64,000 bases of DNA, taken from Ahaetulla prasina. Its lineage: Eukaryota > Chordata > Lepidosauria > Squamata > Colubridae. Made by a program: the position numbers and the translations under genes. The notes below the pieces were generated by a model that did not search any database, was not told the DNA's origin, and saw nothing but the letters and a program-made list of their open reading frames with translations. This document shows, piece after piece, positions 9,430 to 24,132 of this stretch. The stretch covers positions 58,356,711 to 58,420,710 of the forward strand of contig NC_080544.1 of NCBI RefSeq assembly GCF_028640845.1, in the 5' to 3' direction. The first letter of the stretch is position 1. The number at the start of each line of letters is the position of its first letter.

Positions 9430-12400
9430 TATTGCAATGTATTTAAATTCATTAATTTATACTTCCCTATGGTGTACATTTGGAAAAAGGGAAAAGATAC
9501 ACAGATATATTTCCTTTACACTACTGTACATACACAGGACAGTTCAGTTTTGCTTGTGGCCCAGAAAGTCTGCCATCTTTTAGGATGTTTTGAAGAAATG
9601 GTCTCATTCTGCAAGTATCAAGTAAATACAGCTGGAATTAATGCTCTTTTATTTTCTTCCCCCTCCCCCCCAAAGATGTGCATCAGGATACATTACCCTA
9701 TCTCCTGATTTTAATACTCAGAAACCAAATATGTGCCTTTCACATTCTAGTTTGGAATTATGGGTATACTTGGGAATTGATTGGGAATTTGATGCCAAAC
9801 CTAAACGTGTTTTATATAAAAAAAAAAACCTCTGCTTGTTCATTTCTCTCATGTGATGTGGCCATAAATAGTATTTGGTTGATTCCCCCCTTCACCCAAG
9901 AGATGTGGGGAACAGAGCAAGTGGAGAAAATTTTCAAGAAACCATCACTCAACTATTGCATTCTGGTCTCTAGATTGAAGATCTGAGAAGGTTGTTTTTT
10001 CTTTTTCTTTTTTTCTGGTATTGGAATTTGAATCACTTATTGTTCTGTTTCTTCCAGTACTACCCACCCTGGTTTTTTCTCTTCTCGTATTCCTTACTTG
10101 TCAGCTGGGTCAGGAATGGGGAGGGGTATTTTTTAAAAGTTATTAGTGGACTTTGAAGTGTAATCCAATTTTATGTGGTTCCCTAATGTTTGTAAACACT
10201 CTAAAACTATGAGTTGCACACAATCTCTTCCGCACACTAGTTTCAACTTCAATGCTTTCCTTTTGTGACCTTCTGAATAATAAGTACCACAATTATTTTG
10301 AGAGTACTTGCCAGACAACTCAGTTATTCAAAGTTTTGGATATCAACTAAGTATTAATCAAGTTTCATCCAGATCCAAAGATGAGAAGAGGAAGGCCCAT
10401 AGTGCAACCTGCTTCTCTTTTTGTTGGGTTATGGCCTGTACGGCTTGGCTTGGCTAGCTTTCTGAGGGAACACCTTTCTCAAACATCTGCTGCTTCTCCT
10501 ATTCTTAGGCTCTTATCTTTTGGCTGTGGCAGAGTTGCACTGAGTTGCACATGCCCTGCTTTCCCCATGGCATTGGTGTTGCTGTGCTGCTCTTTATTCC
10601 AAGCCCTGCAGGACTCCCTGCTCTTGTAGTCCTGGAGGGAGGAGTGGAGAGAGGTGCATAGTTCCATCAGAGAAACCATGCAGATGCTGCTTTTCCTCTC
10701 ACTGTGCTACTGTCAGAACCAATTGTACAGGTTCTATGTGTGACTCCTCACCATGTCCATTATGTGAAAGAGGACAGTTCAAACCAATAGAACTTTCCTC
10801 AACAGATCGTGGCAATTAGCATTACCATCACAAAGAGAAAAATAAAAATGGTGGAACTGAGTTGAGCTAACTATGTGTGCCGCACTGAAAAAAACAAACA
10901 AAATTTGCTTCCACACAATGGAACATTGTCTGGCTTCTTTTGTTATAAAGGGAAGGGTTTGGCATGTTTACAACATTTGTATCACCAATGTGTATGAACA
11001 GACAAGAACATGAAAATCACTGCATGTAAGGAAGCAGTTGCCCAATCCAGCACGCTGTATGTTTGTGGAAAATTATTTATTTTCTTCCTTGAGTACTTCA
11101 CTGAGAAGAACGTGGGTCATCCAGAATTAGTTTCATATTGCAGTAAAAAGAAGAGTGTCAAAATAGGTGCTATGTGTACACATCTGAATGTTGACGGTTC
11201 ATCAAGTTTCTCTTCGTTTCATGTCCAATCAATGCCGATTCTTACCTGGCAGAGAACCGTCTATATTTTTAAAGTCAGAATGGGAATGAGCAAAAGCCAT
11301 GAATGTTACCAACTGCATTCTTCGTTTTAGTTTATATATGAGCAGGAAGGGAGAGATTTTTATTAGTAAACACCAGTCTTCTGTACAAGTCTTTTTTTAA
11401 GAACAACAGTACAAATTATTTTGTTCTTCTCACTTGGATATTAGCTTTGTACTGATAGCTATTGTCAAAGGGTGATTGAACAGAGCACCATTAGACTGGA
11501 AATGTTACAAAGCAGGAATTCTGTACTCATGTATCCTCTTTTGCCTTTTTATTTATGATTTCAGATGTTTTTTTTTAAAAAATGAGATTTTGTGGGAAAG
11601 CATAAAGATTAAAACCACTGGGGTTTGTGCAAAGGCTTTGGGTACAAAGTGTATTTGTATTTTGATGCATTTTCATTTACTAGCCTTGCAGTGAACTTCG
11701 TAATTGGTAAACAACAGCAACAACACCAGAAGGCCTTTATTTAAACAATATGGAAATCAGACAACGAATTTATCGCCACTTTGAAGCCCAATATTTTATA
11801 TGGAAAATGAAGAAAGAGAGTTGGGGTTTTTAGAGAGAAAATGTTAAATAATCTGGTTATCTCCAGGCACAGTCTTACATTCTACCACTAGAAGGTGAAA
11901 GAATCGGAAGATTTTTAATAAAGTCCAACTCATTTTTTTTTCTGAACAATTAAAAATTTTGAGATGTTTTAGTTTTCTGAAAATTACATAAGTATCACTT
12001 GATTCTTGCCTCTTTTGTTTTTTTGTTGTGTGTTACAAATATTACATTATAAAAATAACTTGAGGGATTGATTTCCACGCCTTGTGTGATTGATGCCTTT
12101 CAGCTGATCTATTACAGCGCATCATCACTGCTACTCTCCATGTTTCTACAGTGAAATAGCATGGAAGAAGAGGCTTGGTGATGAAGAGGAAACCCAGCAG
12201 GCCTCTGTAACATCAATAATAATAAATGCATTAGGAGAAGACAGGTTTCTACACCACAGTGCATTTGAAAATGGTGTGGTTTTGCCCAAAGCTCCTTTCC
12301 ATGAGGCTTTACATCTCAAGCGTTTCCCCATATTTAAGTTTTGTTAAAAAGTGAGCAGCAACTTAAGAGACTGCCAGAGCTGCTTGAATTTAAAATAGTA

Positions 12401-15400
12401 TTTTCTTCTGCTGGACAGTATTAAGTAGAGCAAAATCATCAAGTTATCTGCTAGATTGCAGTACTAATATTAGTGATTTAGCAACACATATTAATGTTTA
12501 TGATTTTTTTTAAAAAACAATAATGATGACGAAGTGGTTCATTATTTTTGAATTAATGCACTTTAACCATTTTAAACCAAAATGCAGGAAAATCAAGTGC
12601 ATTATTTAAAGATGCAGTATAAATTGTAATTTTAAGAACATCTATTTATTAAAATAATTTATGATTATTTAAAAGTTGTACTATACAGTTTTGTTCCAAA
12701 GATGACATCATCTCTTGGGAAAGCTAAAAGTGCAGCTACCCAAAATCCTGCACTGAGCCATCAAGACTCTTCAAATACAGGAGATTTAGGTAGCCAGGGT
12801 CAACTTTTTGCCCAAGGAGGGATCAGTATTTCTTGCTTTACAGAACAAATTGGTTTGTAGTATTCTTGATCATCTCAGCACTGAGGAATTACGCATACAG
12901 AATTGAACCAAAAAGGATCAAGAGATTTTGAAAATATCTTTTACAGATTTCCTTAAAGGATTAACCATTTCCAGCCACATTTGGGACTCTTTCTCTTTAG
13001 TGCTACTCAGCCTTCAGCTAGTCCTGTTGCTGCATCTGCAGTTTTTTGGGGCAAGAAAGTCACTGAGTTCATTTTGAGTCTAGAATGTTTCTGCAAATTC
13101 TTAAGAAAAAAAGTCTTACCATAAATATGATTTCAGTAAAAAGAATAGCTTTCCATATTATTGTTCTCTTTCATAGCTGCATTTTTATGCAACAATAACA
13201 TTGAATTGGCACATGTAAGGATTGGTTTCTTAAAGTGCCTCTTTATAATTAGAGCAGTTATCAGCCAATAAATCAATTTGCATTTTATGCATTATAAAAG
13301 TGAGCCTTGATTTGTCCTATAAAACTGCCCCAATAATATAAAAAATTACATAAATATAGTTGGATAGGCACTTTTCTGGGCTAAACTAGTTTATCATTTT
13401 TTAATTGTAAATCTTTATGTATGTATGTGTCACATCTCTAGAAGCTTTATGTAGGGGACGTTGTATCTGGTTTTATGGTATAAGGAAGTAATATCTACGT
13501 TCAAATACAGGGAGAAGGATAAAGGGCACTATCAAGCACCTTCTTAATTTAGTCAGTTTCACTGTTTCCCACATGTAATCTATAATTTGCCCTTGTAAAT
13601 ATTAGGGATGTGTTTAGGGATTGGAGAATTCAAATTTCAGTGCCAGGCCAATGCACGAAGAAATACATTGAAATCCCACTCACAAGGGCTGTAGCTTTCT
13701 CCATCAAAATATTATCTGCTAATTCTAAAAAAAAAATTGATCATAAGCCTGATAATTTTTTTAAAAAAACTATATAGTACTTTCAAAATAATCTAGAGTC
13801 AATTTTTAAATATTCTGGGAACTAATTGAATACTAAACCAAAGATTGCACTCTTAGAGATGAGTATCTTCTGGTCATTTCCTGGTTCTTTAAATTGCCTT
13901 GGTTTTCAACAAGAACAACTCAAAATGCAGGTTGATATTTTGACAAAATCCAAACAATGAAAACTTTTTTTCTGCTGTATACTGCAACTTTAATAATAAT
14001 GAGCACTTCTGAATTCGTTATTGCGGATTTATATAATGCCTGAAAAAAATACTCTTGCTTTTTTTCCCTTAATTTTGGTGAGTTAAGTTTAAGGAATAAG
14101 TTTAAAGCTTATTCCTTTAAGTACATATATTTTAATATCCCAAGTAATATAAATTAGGATTATAATGAGTCCCTCACAAGATGTGGTAGTACAAATTACA
14201 AGTTACAAATTTGAAATGGTTCTATTTTCCTGAATCCATTCATTCAGCAGGGAAACAGAAGTATAAATTGAGAAAAACCAGTCTAAGTATTCCTTGGGTT
14301 CACGGAATTAGTTTTACAATTCTTTTACTTTCTAGAGCAGTGTTTTAGAAAATTGATGACTTTAATATGTGTGGATTCTCCAGCACTGGCTGGGGAATTC
14401 TGGGAGTTAAAATTCACACTTCTTAAAGTTGCCACATTTGGACACCAGTGCTCTAATGAAATCTACCTTTCTGAAAAAATAGGCTCTTTAATTTTTTAAC
14501 AGATTTGTGTCCCATTGATAGAAGCTGAAACAAATGAACAACTGCACATACATTTATCCTGAGGTAGCAACTACATTTGTTCCAATGAACTGGTTCCAAA
14601 GTCTTCCTTTCAGAAGCAACACTGAACATTTTGACGATGGCATTATAGAATTGTGCTTTTTAGAACTACTTTTGAATATTAGAATAGCTTTTTTAATTTA
14701 AAGTTATACTTATTGCTTCTCTCCATTTATAAAAAAATGTTACTGCTTTTTGTCATTTATGAAAAATGGAAAGGAAACTGGTAAATAATTATTTCATTAT
14801 TATTAGCATTTACTAGCATTACTATAGCAATAGTAATATTTAAGTTTAGATCATCTTGAGTAATTTGTTCATTATATATTTTTAATTATTGTTACATTTT
14901 ATCCAATATTTGCATTCTCAGTATAGTATCCAAATAGAGGATCAGTGCAATATTGAAAGGGCAAAAACAGGTCCCTCATCCAGGACTTGAAGTGGATGTA
15001 CAGTGTGATTTGAAACATCTGTCATTTTTTATCGTGCACTCTTTTAAGTAAAAAAAAACCATGAGGATTGAGGAAGTTGAACAACAGCTTCCGTCTTTTT
15101 TTGTAGCTGTATCCACTCTTTAACTTAAGCAAAAGTTCCAAATTCTTATCTGATTTACATTGATGTCAGAGGAATTTACTCCTGAATTAATACGTAGGTG
15201 CTGTTTATCATGCTATAGAAGCATGAAATAAATCCTGGAGCCTGGACAGAAGTTGCCACACTGAAGGCATGTTGACAAAGGGCACTTGCTGTTTAAGTCT
15301 GCGTGAAACACAAGAAGTAAATGCTTGAAATAGAGTATGTCTGTATTGCATGGTATCTTAATAGTCTATTCCAGAATTAGACTGTTTAAAAACAGAAACT

Positions 15401-17207
15401 TCTATGAAGTTGCAGTTTGATATCTCCTTAAAAGAAGAAAAGATTCAGATTCATCACTAAGGTAGCATATAAATAAAGTGGCTGGATGAAAGTATTTCTG
15501 GCTTTATTATAATTGAAAATAAAATGTTTATGTTCAAATGCTTGCCATTAACACATGATAGAAATTATCTTAGCCATTTATCTAATTCATCACAGTGAAC
15601 TGAGTGAAATGTCAAATATGCATACAGAGCCTGAATTAAAAGTCAACCTTTCCAGAAGCAACAGTTTTCAGAAACTGGGACATGTCTATACTATGTATAA
15701 TTAGAAAATCAAACTGAGGTCTGAATTTCACTGAATTTTTCCGCAAAGAATGTCCTTTTCCCATTTAGAAATCATTATTTTATATATAAATAATTTTATT
15801 GAAATTTTAAATAAAACGTGCTTTTTTAAATTACATTTTCTAAAAACAACACAAGCTTTTTTAATGGAATATGAATAAACAGAAAATAGTCTTACAATTT
15901 AGCCACTTCGTATCTACTGGACATCTTATTTTAACACAGAAATACATATCTTAACAAAATAACCTCTTTAGAATTGCATTTGTAAATTAAGGAAGTGATA
16001 GCAAGGATGCCTTTCTTCATGCTATCAGTGTCTTGCTAAGAGGAACATCACTTCTTGTTTTTATATTCTCATTGATTACTTGAGTGCAATGGACTCCAGT
16101 TAGGTTTGCTTTTAGAATATTCTAGTTAACATATTTTTTAGTCTGATCAGATTCAGACTCTGCACATGCAAAGAAAATTTGTGACTTTAACAATACCTTT
16201 AATATCAACCATAGATTGCTGCTAAATAGTCAAAATCACATCTCAGAAAAGCCAGCCATATATTTTATGGCTAAATCAGGGGTACTTTATATAATCTTAG
16301 GCCTTTAACAGGTACAAATTGGTGGAACATAAGTTTCTTTATAAATATTTTTTCAGGAGGATTGTGGAGAAGTAGTCTAAGATTTAGTAAACATACAGAT
16401 TAATGGGAAGTACATGAAAAGCTTATCAGGTTACAAAATTGCCTTCTAGACTTGTACGATTACTGCTGGTGTCTCAGTTCATCTAGTTAATTGTAAATTC
16501 TAAATCAAGGATTTGGGAATCAAGTGACCTTTTTCAAGCATCCTTGGAAGTCCATGAATTAGTCCAGTTCCTTTAATTGATATTCCTCAGTCTCCACTTG
16601 GTTTTTAGAACACCAAATTGGAGCATCCTCGGTTTTTACCCAGGGGCTTGTATAAATTGTGTTAAGTAAAGTGGCAGGACAACAGTTTCACTGAATTCAG
16701 ATCCTCGCATTGGGGACAGAACAGCCCAATCTGATTTGATTCAAAGCCCTGTTCTCAGGGTGATAAAATCATTTAGGCCTAGCGGAGACAGAAGCAAATA
16801 CATCTGTGCCTTTAAATTTTCCAGATGGGCTGGCCCCATGAAGTGTTTAAATTGTTTGTAGAGTGCACTTTTTCAGGAAAAAATGAACAGAAAGTTTCAC
16901 ACTGTTGAGGGTGTTTTTGTACAAATTCCACATCCAACACAACAGCTACTACTGCCCTGTGTTGAGACACCTGTTAATTATGACAGCAAATTGGAGGATC
17001 GATGTAGTATTCTTTAATGGTCAGAAATAACTGGATTGTGACTGAAGAAAGGCTGATTGGATTAAATAAAAAAATTGTTTCAAAAATGAGTTAATATGCA
17101 TATATACATCATTTTGTCCCCCTCCCAAGTATTTGGTTTCATGAATTCCTTTTATGTGCATTTGTGTGATACTTCTTTATGTTAGGCTATGTTATGTTTT
17201 CCCCATT
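9430..17207 (+). other. Probable long SH3PXD2A 3' UTR and downstream sequence
   Basis: There is no coding signal over 7.8 kb beyond the stop codon. The stretch is AT-rich and poor in recognisable repeats, as expected of a long vertebrate 3' UTR; the human gene also has a multi-kilobase one. Candidate poly(A) signals AATAAA are at 11917-11922, 15227-15232 and 15472-15477, and I cannot tell which is used. One decayed hAT-type MITE sits near 14340-14455. The short open frames here have no recognisable domain. Confidence 0.55.
14340..14455. mobile_element. Decayed hAT-type MITE
   Basis: The ends are CAGTGTTTT on the left and ...ACACCAGTG on the right. The interior phrase GCTGGGGAATTCTGGGAGTT resembles the better preserved hAT MITE at 29659-29793 (CTCTGGGAGTTGAAGTCCAC). 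Outside the ends, TTCTAGAG and CTCTAATG could be an eroded 8-bp target duplication. Confidence 0.5.
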
Positions 17208-17547
17208 CAGGTAGTCCTCAACTTATAACCACAATTGCACCCAAAATTTCCATTGTTAAGTGAGATATTTGTTAAGTGAGTTTTAACCCAATTTACAACC
17301 TTTCTTACCGCAGTTGTTAAGTTAGTAAGGGTAATTAAGTAAATCTGGCTTTGCTTGCCAAAAGGTGATCACATGACCCTGGCACACTGCAGGCGTCATG
17401 AATACCTGCCAGCTGCCAATCATCTGAATATTAATCACATGACTACAGGGATGCGGCAACTGTCATAAGTGAAAAAGGTCATGTCACTTGTCAGTGCCAT
17501 TGTAATTTTTGTCAGTAAATGAATGGTTTTAAGTTGAGGACTAACTG
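17208..17547. mobile_element. Tigger-like MITE copy 4
   Basis: The left end is CAGGTAGTCCTCAACTTATA and the right end reverse-complements to CAGTTAGTCCTCAACTTA. It is followed by TA (17548-17549) and preceded by TT, so one side of the target duplication has decayed. The interior CACATGACCCTGG and GTTAAGTGAG phrases match the copy at 1362. It is 340 bp. Confidence 0.7.
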
Positions 17548-20500
17548 TATTGTCAAATGTGATATTTCTATATTGTGTGTGTGATAAGTTATGAATGCCT
17601 ATAATTGGAAGAAATAATGTTTTTTACATTTGGAGGAAAAAATGAAATGATTTGAAAATGGCATGACCATATAACCTTAGTGTTTAGACTAAGGGACAAT
17701 GCATTGTTCAAAAGAAGTGAATAATTAGAAATGAAAGATAAACCAACTGTTGCCCTCAAATGTTGTAGCATTTTAAAATTTGCTTTGCAAAACTGCAGTT
17801 ATATATTTGATTGTATAAAACCAAAATGTACAAAAAAGTGACCATCTTACCTGTTTAAAAAGTTCTAAAATTAAGAGAATAATAAGATATGTAAGGATCT
17901 AAAAGCTTGAAGAAAACAAATTTTATTCTCTTTAATATAAAACAAATACTGAAACTGTTTGGTAGCATGAAGTAAGTCATTGGAATTTGCTGTCATATGG
18001 TTCAGCACAGAACTTCCAATGAATTAATAGAAACCAGTGCTGTTTTCTAATGGGCTTATTGTGATTGTTGTTATCTAGAATAAAGAGAATGTAATTATTA
18101 GAAGTCTGAGAAGAGTATGTTGACAAGGAGATGATGAAGGATGTATGGCTGGTCCTTGAGCTGTGTGGTTGAGATGGATGGTGGAGGATGTGCTTAATGT
18201 TGTTTGGTTAGTTTTTGGAGAAAGATCATTTCTTGAAGTTAAAATAGATATTGGTTTATAGTGAAGACTGAGGTGTTTTGAGTTGTTTGCATTAAGGAAG
18301 GATCAAGAAAGGAGCCTTATTTGGATTGCACTTTGGGGAACAAGAAAAAAAAAGCTCAAAGATATTCACTGTTTTCAAAAGTAGAAGAAAATAGTTAAGT
18401 TGAAGAATATTAGATCCTTACATATTATTATTTGTTCTGCAAAATTGTTGGTCACATTGGTAAGAGCCATTTGGAAGAACAATTTACATGAGTGCAAACT
18501 AGTCATTAATTCTGTACAAAGACATTGGTTAGCCATAAATTTATTACAATAACCTATATAAAACAAACTGGCAGCAAAGGATAATGTCTATATTTAGACT
18601 GCTGATTGGAATTAAAGGTGTAAAACTAAATTGTATTATTCAGTTTGAATATAGATTAATCATACCTAAAGGTCAAATGCTCCTTTCTAAGAACAGTATC
18701 AGTCTTTAATTTCCAAAGATGGAATTTGGATAGGAGTGCAGTTTCAACCAAAAATGTTGCAACTTTTTACAGTTTTGTGCTGCGATATTCATTGGCATCT
18801 ATATACTTGATTATTATTGAAATATGTAAAGTTTTTTTTTTCTGGTAGACACCTGGCACTAGTATTGCTTGGCAATTGAGTTGATTTGTCAGTTTCAGTC
18901 ATTGAAAACTAGGTATTTGGGGACATGTTTGGCCCAACTTTCTATTTTTTAATGGTTTATGTTTCATCTTTTCGGGGTGCTCCATTGGAATTTGCAGGAA
19001 TGGCATGGTGGAGTAATTATGGAAATGATGTTGCAAAGCATGAAATGTAGTCTTGTGCCCATCAGGGTATCTGAGCTGGATAAAGTCTATATTATGCAAG
19101 CTTCTGTACAATAAAAACACTATATACATGCAATGTTTTTAAAAAAAGTGAGGTGCCAACTGGACAAAAATCCAGGAAAGCCCTTAGAGGTACTTGATGA
19201 ATAGGTAAATTAAGAGTTGTGCTTCCAAAATCCCTTGTTACATCTTAACTAGTGAATATGAAAGCACAACTTTCAAGTCATATGCAGCTAAAGATAAACT
19301 GAACTGCAGCCAACGTCTTTTATTATCCAGCCCTCAGATCCCATGCAGTGATTACACTGCAGCTTTTTCATTCATACAGGAAATCATTCAAAGGCACTTC
19401 CAAGAGAATCTAGTCTGCAGCCTCTCTTGTTTTATTCCCAGGTTCTTGCAATGTAAAACCATAGTACAATATTAAATGTCTTACAAGACAGAACTTGATA
19501 ACTAACTATACCTCACAGTGATCTCCCAGTTTACTCATTGCTTGGACCAAAGGTGGTGCTAATATGAACTTTAATTTTTATATTTATGTTTTTTGTTGTT
19601 GAGTTTTACCTGTGTGTATATTTGTTTGTTTTTAAAATCAAAGACATAATGTCCTGTTTAATTAAAAAAGATTTTACCCTTGGAAAAAGATTCTTTGAAA
19701 CCCATAAAAATTATTTGCAATTTAGACATTACTGTGTGTTTTAACTGGCCATACTTCTTTTTTTTTAAAGGGAGGAATAAAGCATATCCTTCAAATGATT
19801 GCAAATTGTATTTCTTTTTATTATTTCCAATTATTTACATTATGTTTGCTGTGTCAGAAGGGTTAAGGTTTTCATTCTTTCAACTATGTTCCAGTTATTA
19901 GCGAACTCATTTCTTCTAGCATTAAAAACCTATAAACTTGTTACAAAAACGTCTTAATATCTGCACTTTAACATCCAAGTGATTTCTTAATGAATTATCA
20001 ACATCACCTAAAACTGTTAATTCACAAAACTTTTTTAAAATCTTCAAGTGACATCTTGGGCTGAGAAGCTAAACAAGGTTAGTACTAATAAAAATGTGGA
20101 TTGGAGACTCAAATACCAAGGACTATTTGAGGGAGTTATTTGAGGGAATAAAAGATTTTTAAAAATCCTCTTAGAAGAGTCATTTTCCATCTGTTCCCAA
20201 AAAGAACTTACATTGTTGAGCCCATGAAGCCACCAAGAGTCAAGCTTGACTTGAAAATATTTCCCCTATATTACATAAGTCATGCATAGCAGGTATAGCT
20301 TGCAGCTGGGGTTACCATGTCATGGGGAATCTTCTTGGAAGTAGGAAAGGATCTTTAGAAATCTTCAAAACCAACATTTTTAAAAATAATTCAGAATTCT
20401 TTATTTTCTTAGTGGCATCGTACATGAGACAATGGTAGAAATATGTGAAGCTACTTTATCACTTAATGATTCATCTAACTCTAAAGAACATATTTTTTCT

Positions 20501-22597
20501 AGCATACGTGAAGATTTGGGGGAACTTATTTTTCTTTGCAGGTGTAACTTGCACATTTCTAATTTATCCTTCACCAAAGGCCAGAAATAAGATTATGACA
20601 GCCTGTAAACTGCAAGGTGTGATGTATCTGAGAGTACATTCCAAAGTTTAGGGATCAATTTCAGGATTGGTGAATTCAAGTAATTATATTGAATCCCATG
20701 AAATGTCATACAGGATTGTGGCACTCTGGGTGAAATATCTATTCCCTACATTTTGTGGGATTTGGCTAATCTCTAGCTACATCTGTCTCTCCCAGGATGC
20801 TGTTGATGTCGACTAGAAGCGTTAGAATATCCACAGACTCAAGTTAACTCCTGATCTATTTGAATAAACTTGGTACTATTATTATTTATAAAATATAAGA
20901 CTTAGTGTTCACTCCTTACACTAGAAAGTGGCTCAACATTTCAAACATTTCAAAATTCTGAGAATTGATTAAAGCAGCCCTACTTTTTTTTTTCCAGTTT
21001 AAAAGAAAGATATAAATCAGTAGTAACTCTGTAAAAGTTGCATTGATTCTTGGCATTTTTATAAAAAAAAATAAGGCTGCTTTAATGAATAGCATAGAAT
21101 TCAATAAATGAATATGCTTACATTTCCAAAGAACTTACGTCAAATGATTTTTGAAGCATGCACTGTATGATGCTGTCACTTATTTATATACTGACATATG
21201 GAGAGCAGTCTTTTCAATAGAAAGGTTTGTCTAAAGATTCCACCAAAAAGCTTTGTTGTTTTATGTATACCAATGAATACAGATGTGTTCTTTGCATATA
21301 CGTTATCAAAAGTCCAAAACATATTTTAAAATAAAGTTTTCACATTGTCAGTCATTGATGAAGTCTGAGAAAAGCCAGTTCACTTCTGATCACATATGCG
21401 GGAAAACAAGCTTTCTCCTGGCATCTTAAATATTCATATAGTAGATTTATTATGGCATAGGGTTTGTTTGTTTTTTTGGGATGCAATCTTCATTTCAGAT
21501 GATGCATACCACAACCTTAGTCCACAAAAGTACATCTTTATCTAAACAAAAACAATTTAACAAATAAATAAAATAGAACATCCAGGTTTAGTCATGCTTA
21601 GATAAAACCATTGAAAATAATTGGGAATGAGTATACACATGACTAATTTAAATGCCTGATTCAATCTAGAGTGTTGTAGCATCTTGGAGACCAACACATC
21701 AACTACTTATTTAAAGGTTTTTATTCATGGAAATATTCTGTAGTTCTCACCTAGTCTATGTGTTACAAATATGCAACAACAAAGATTTTCTTTGCTCAAT
21801 AGGTGATATTTAACACATAATAGCATAAATATAATTCCCAATTATTTAGGCGTAAACTACATACTGCATATCATGCAACAGATTTCACCCAAAAGCTATT
21901 TTTTCAATTAGGTTAAATTGGTTTAATTGTAATCTGCCGTGCAGTTCTGATAATTTGTGTTATAAAAATGTAATAATTATTTTTAAAATCTCTAAGCTGC
22001 TATTCCAAAAATTGTAATACTTAGCATATGTTTGAAGTAAACTAGCATATTATGGAAAGAGAAGGGATAATATCAGTTTTAGTGGGAATCCCTGTAAGAG
22101 AAACTAACCAACAGAGTTAATCATTTCCTTCCATATGTTTTTCTTTAAGAAAAAATCAAGATATGTGCCACCTCTTCCATATGTAATAATTTGTCCCTTC
22201 ATTTTCAAACATTTTATCAGTAATTCTGAATGTCATGTGCCAATCATTAAAGTAACCACTAGATGGTAGTGATTCAACATTAATGTTTGCATTGTTATTT
22301 CTTGCCTGTTCTATAGGTTTTATGTATGAAGTGAAAATATATGGCAGGAATTTTAAAGAAACCAGATGATAAGCATGGGGTGTCAACAACGCACAACTGA
22401 TTGTAATCTCAAGTAAAGTGCACAATTAGATTAGTCAATAGGCTCTTGGACATGAGCTATAAGAAAAGGGCAATACTGAGAAATCCTTAAGAGCATGATG
22501 TCTAACTGCACATTGCAAAAACTTTGTTGAAAGATAAGGAATGCTAATCTTGTTCATGCATGGCTTGAAAACCATCTAAGAGCTCAAAACATGCTGC

Positions 22598-22711
22598 CTT
22601 AAGTTATATAGTAGAGAAATGCAATATCAGTTGGATATCTTAGTTTTGCTTCAGAAGGCCACAAACCCCAGAGGATGTTCAGATCCTCAAAACAACATAG
22701 CTAGGATTAGT
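22598..22711. repeat. Dispersed ~110-bp direct repeat, copy A
   Basis: It begins CTTAAGTTATATAGTAGAG and ends AGCTAGGATTAGT. It aligns with 24133-24241 over its length with scattered substitutions and two short gaps, roughly 85% by eye. The family is not recognised. Confidence 0.65.
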
Positions 22712-24132
22712 TCTGAAAGGAAATACATTTATAAAAAAACAAAAATGAAACTTTACCCTAGACACCTTTATAGAGACTTCCTCATCTATAGATATTATTT
22801 ATCAATATATTAATTTCTATAGAACACCAAACCATGCAGTTCAAATACCTGCTCTGATTTGTCAAAAGTGATAATAAAAGTCTTAGTCTATGAAATTTAG
22901 ATATGTAGAAAGTAATCAAAATGCCGCCACATATATGTTGTTCCACATATATGTTATAGAAGCATTATCTTGTTAAGAAAGAAAAGCTCCAAAAATGTCA
23001 CAACAAAAATAAGACTCTTTATGCCTCAGAAATAAAGTAATTGAAAATAAACTCCCATTAAAAAATTGCCTCTATATTGTACTGTCACCTAAAAATCCTT
23101 ACTCAATGAAAGACAATTCAAGGGCTCCAAGCAGCATAGACCCCACCAGCACCTCACGATTTACTCTGTGGCTTCTTATTTTTCTGAAAGTGTGTGCCCA
23201 ATAGTCACAGCAGCCATAGACTTTAGTTCCATTCTTCATGGGCTTTCAGAAAAAAATGCAAATACAGGTGCATGGAATCAAGAAGTGACTAGATAGTAGG
23301 GACAATTTTCAGCTCCTTGAAATTTTGTGATGTGACACCTGTGCATGCAAATACCTGTACCTATGACCAGGTAACTGATTACATGGAGCTCTCTGTGCTC
23401 ACAGGCTCATCCCATGACATTTACTTACCTTGTTACTTACCACAAGCAGCCCAAATCTGCAATTCCACAGATTATCTAAATCAACTTTATTTACAGCTAT
23501 GCAAGCGTCACACTGACTAGAACAGATTTTTATATCTGTCCTGAAAACACAAATATACAAATAAATAAAGCATTTAAAAGTTGAAATGTTCTTGTCAATG
23601 ACATTGAATCACAGGAATTATTTCAGATTTTACACAGGGACACAGAGGAAAAGAAATCAAACTCTGAGCTTACTGCTGCTCTTGTGTAATGCTCCTCTCC
23701 TGCACGAAAAGCCTTTGCTTCATCTTCCTTTTTGGCTCCTCTTAGCTCGTTCCATCTTTGGTCATCAATATATAAAGTTCTACCCTTATAATAATGGTTA
23801 AGAGAAGAGTCTGTATTTTCTAGTACTTCTTTCTCTTCACTCCCAAATACCATCCTGAGCTAGTTTTTTTCCATGTGAATATATTTTTGGTTTCCATGTG
23901 CAAAAACGATGCTGCTGATGGAAGGGAGGTGGAGAAAAAGCAGCTTAATAGACAAAGTTCTTGGGAAGTGGGTTCTGATCTATATGTGCGCAAATGAGAA
24001 AAGCAGAGGGCTCTACTATTTTCCTGTGATTCTGTTCTGTGAGCTTTTGCGGTTGGAGCTTCTGGTGATTCTTCCCTCCCATGCTTTCTTAGAACAAACA
24101 GCCACATGACTCTGGCAAAAAGCCGAACTGAT

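Noticed and set aside
8591..9583. Open frames overlapping the large SH3PXD2A exon in other frames
   Set aside because: Shadows of the true frame, which carries the SH3 domains.
10381..10679. Overlapping open frames with hydrophobic or Ser-rich translation
   Set aside because: They lie in the inferred 3' UTR, have no homology that I recognise and no exon signals.
23586..24109. Several overlapping open frames on both strands
   Set aside because: No domain, no splice signals, both strands open at similar length; read as chance.
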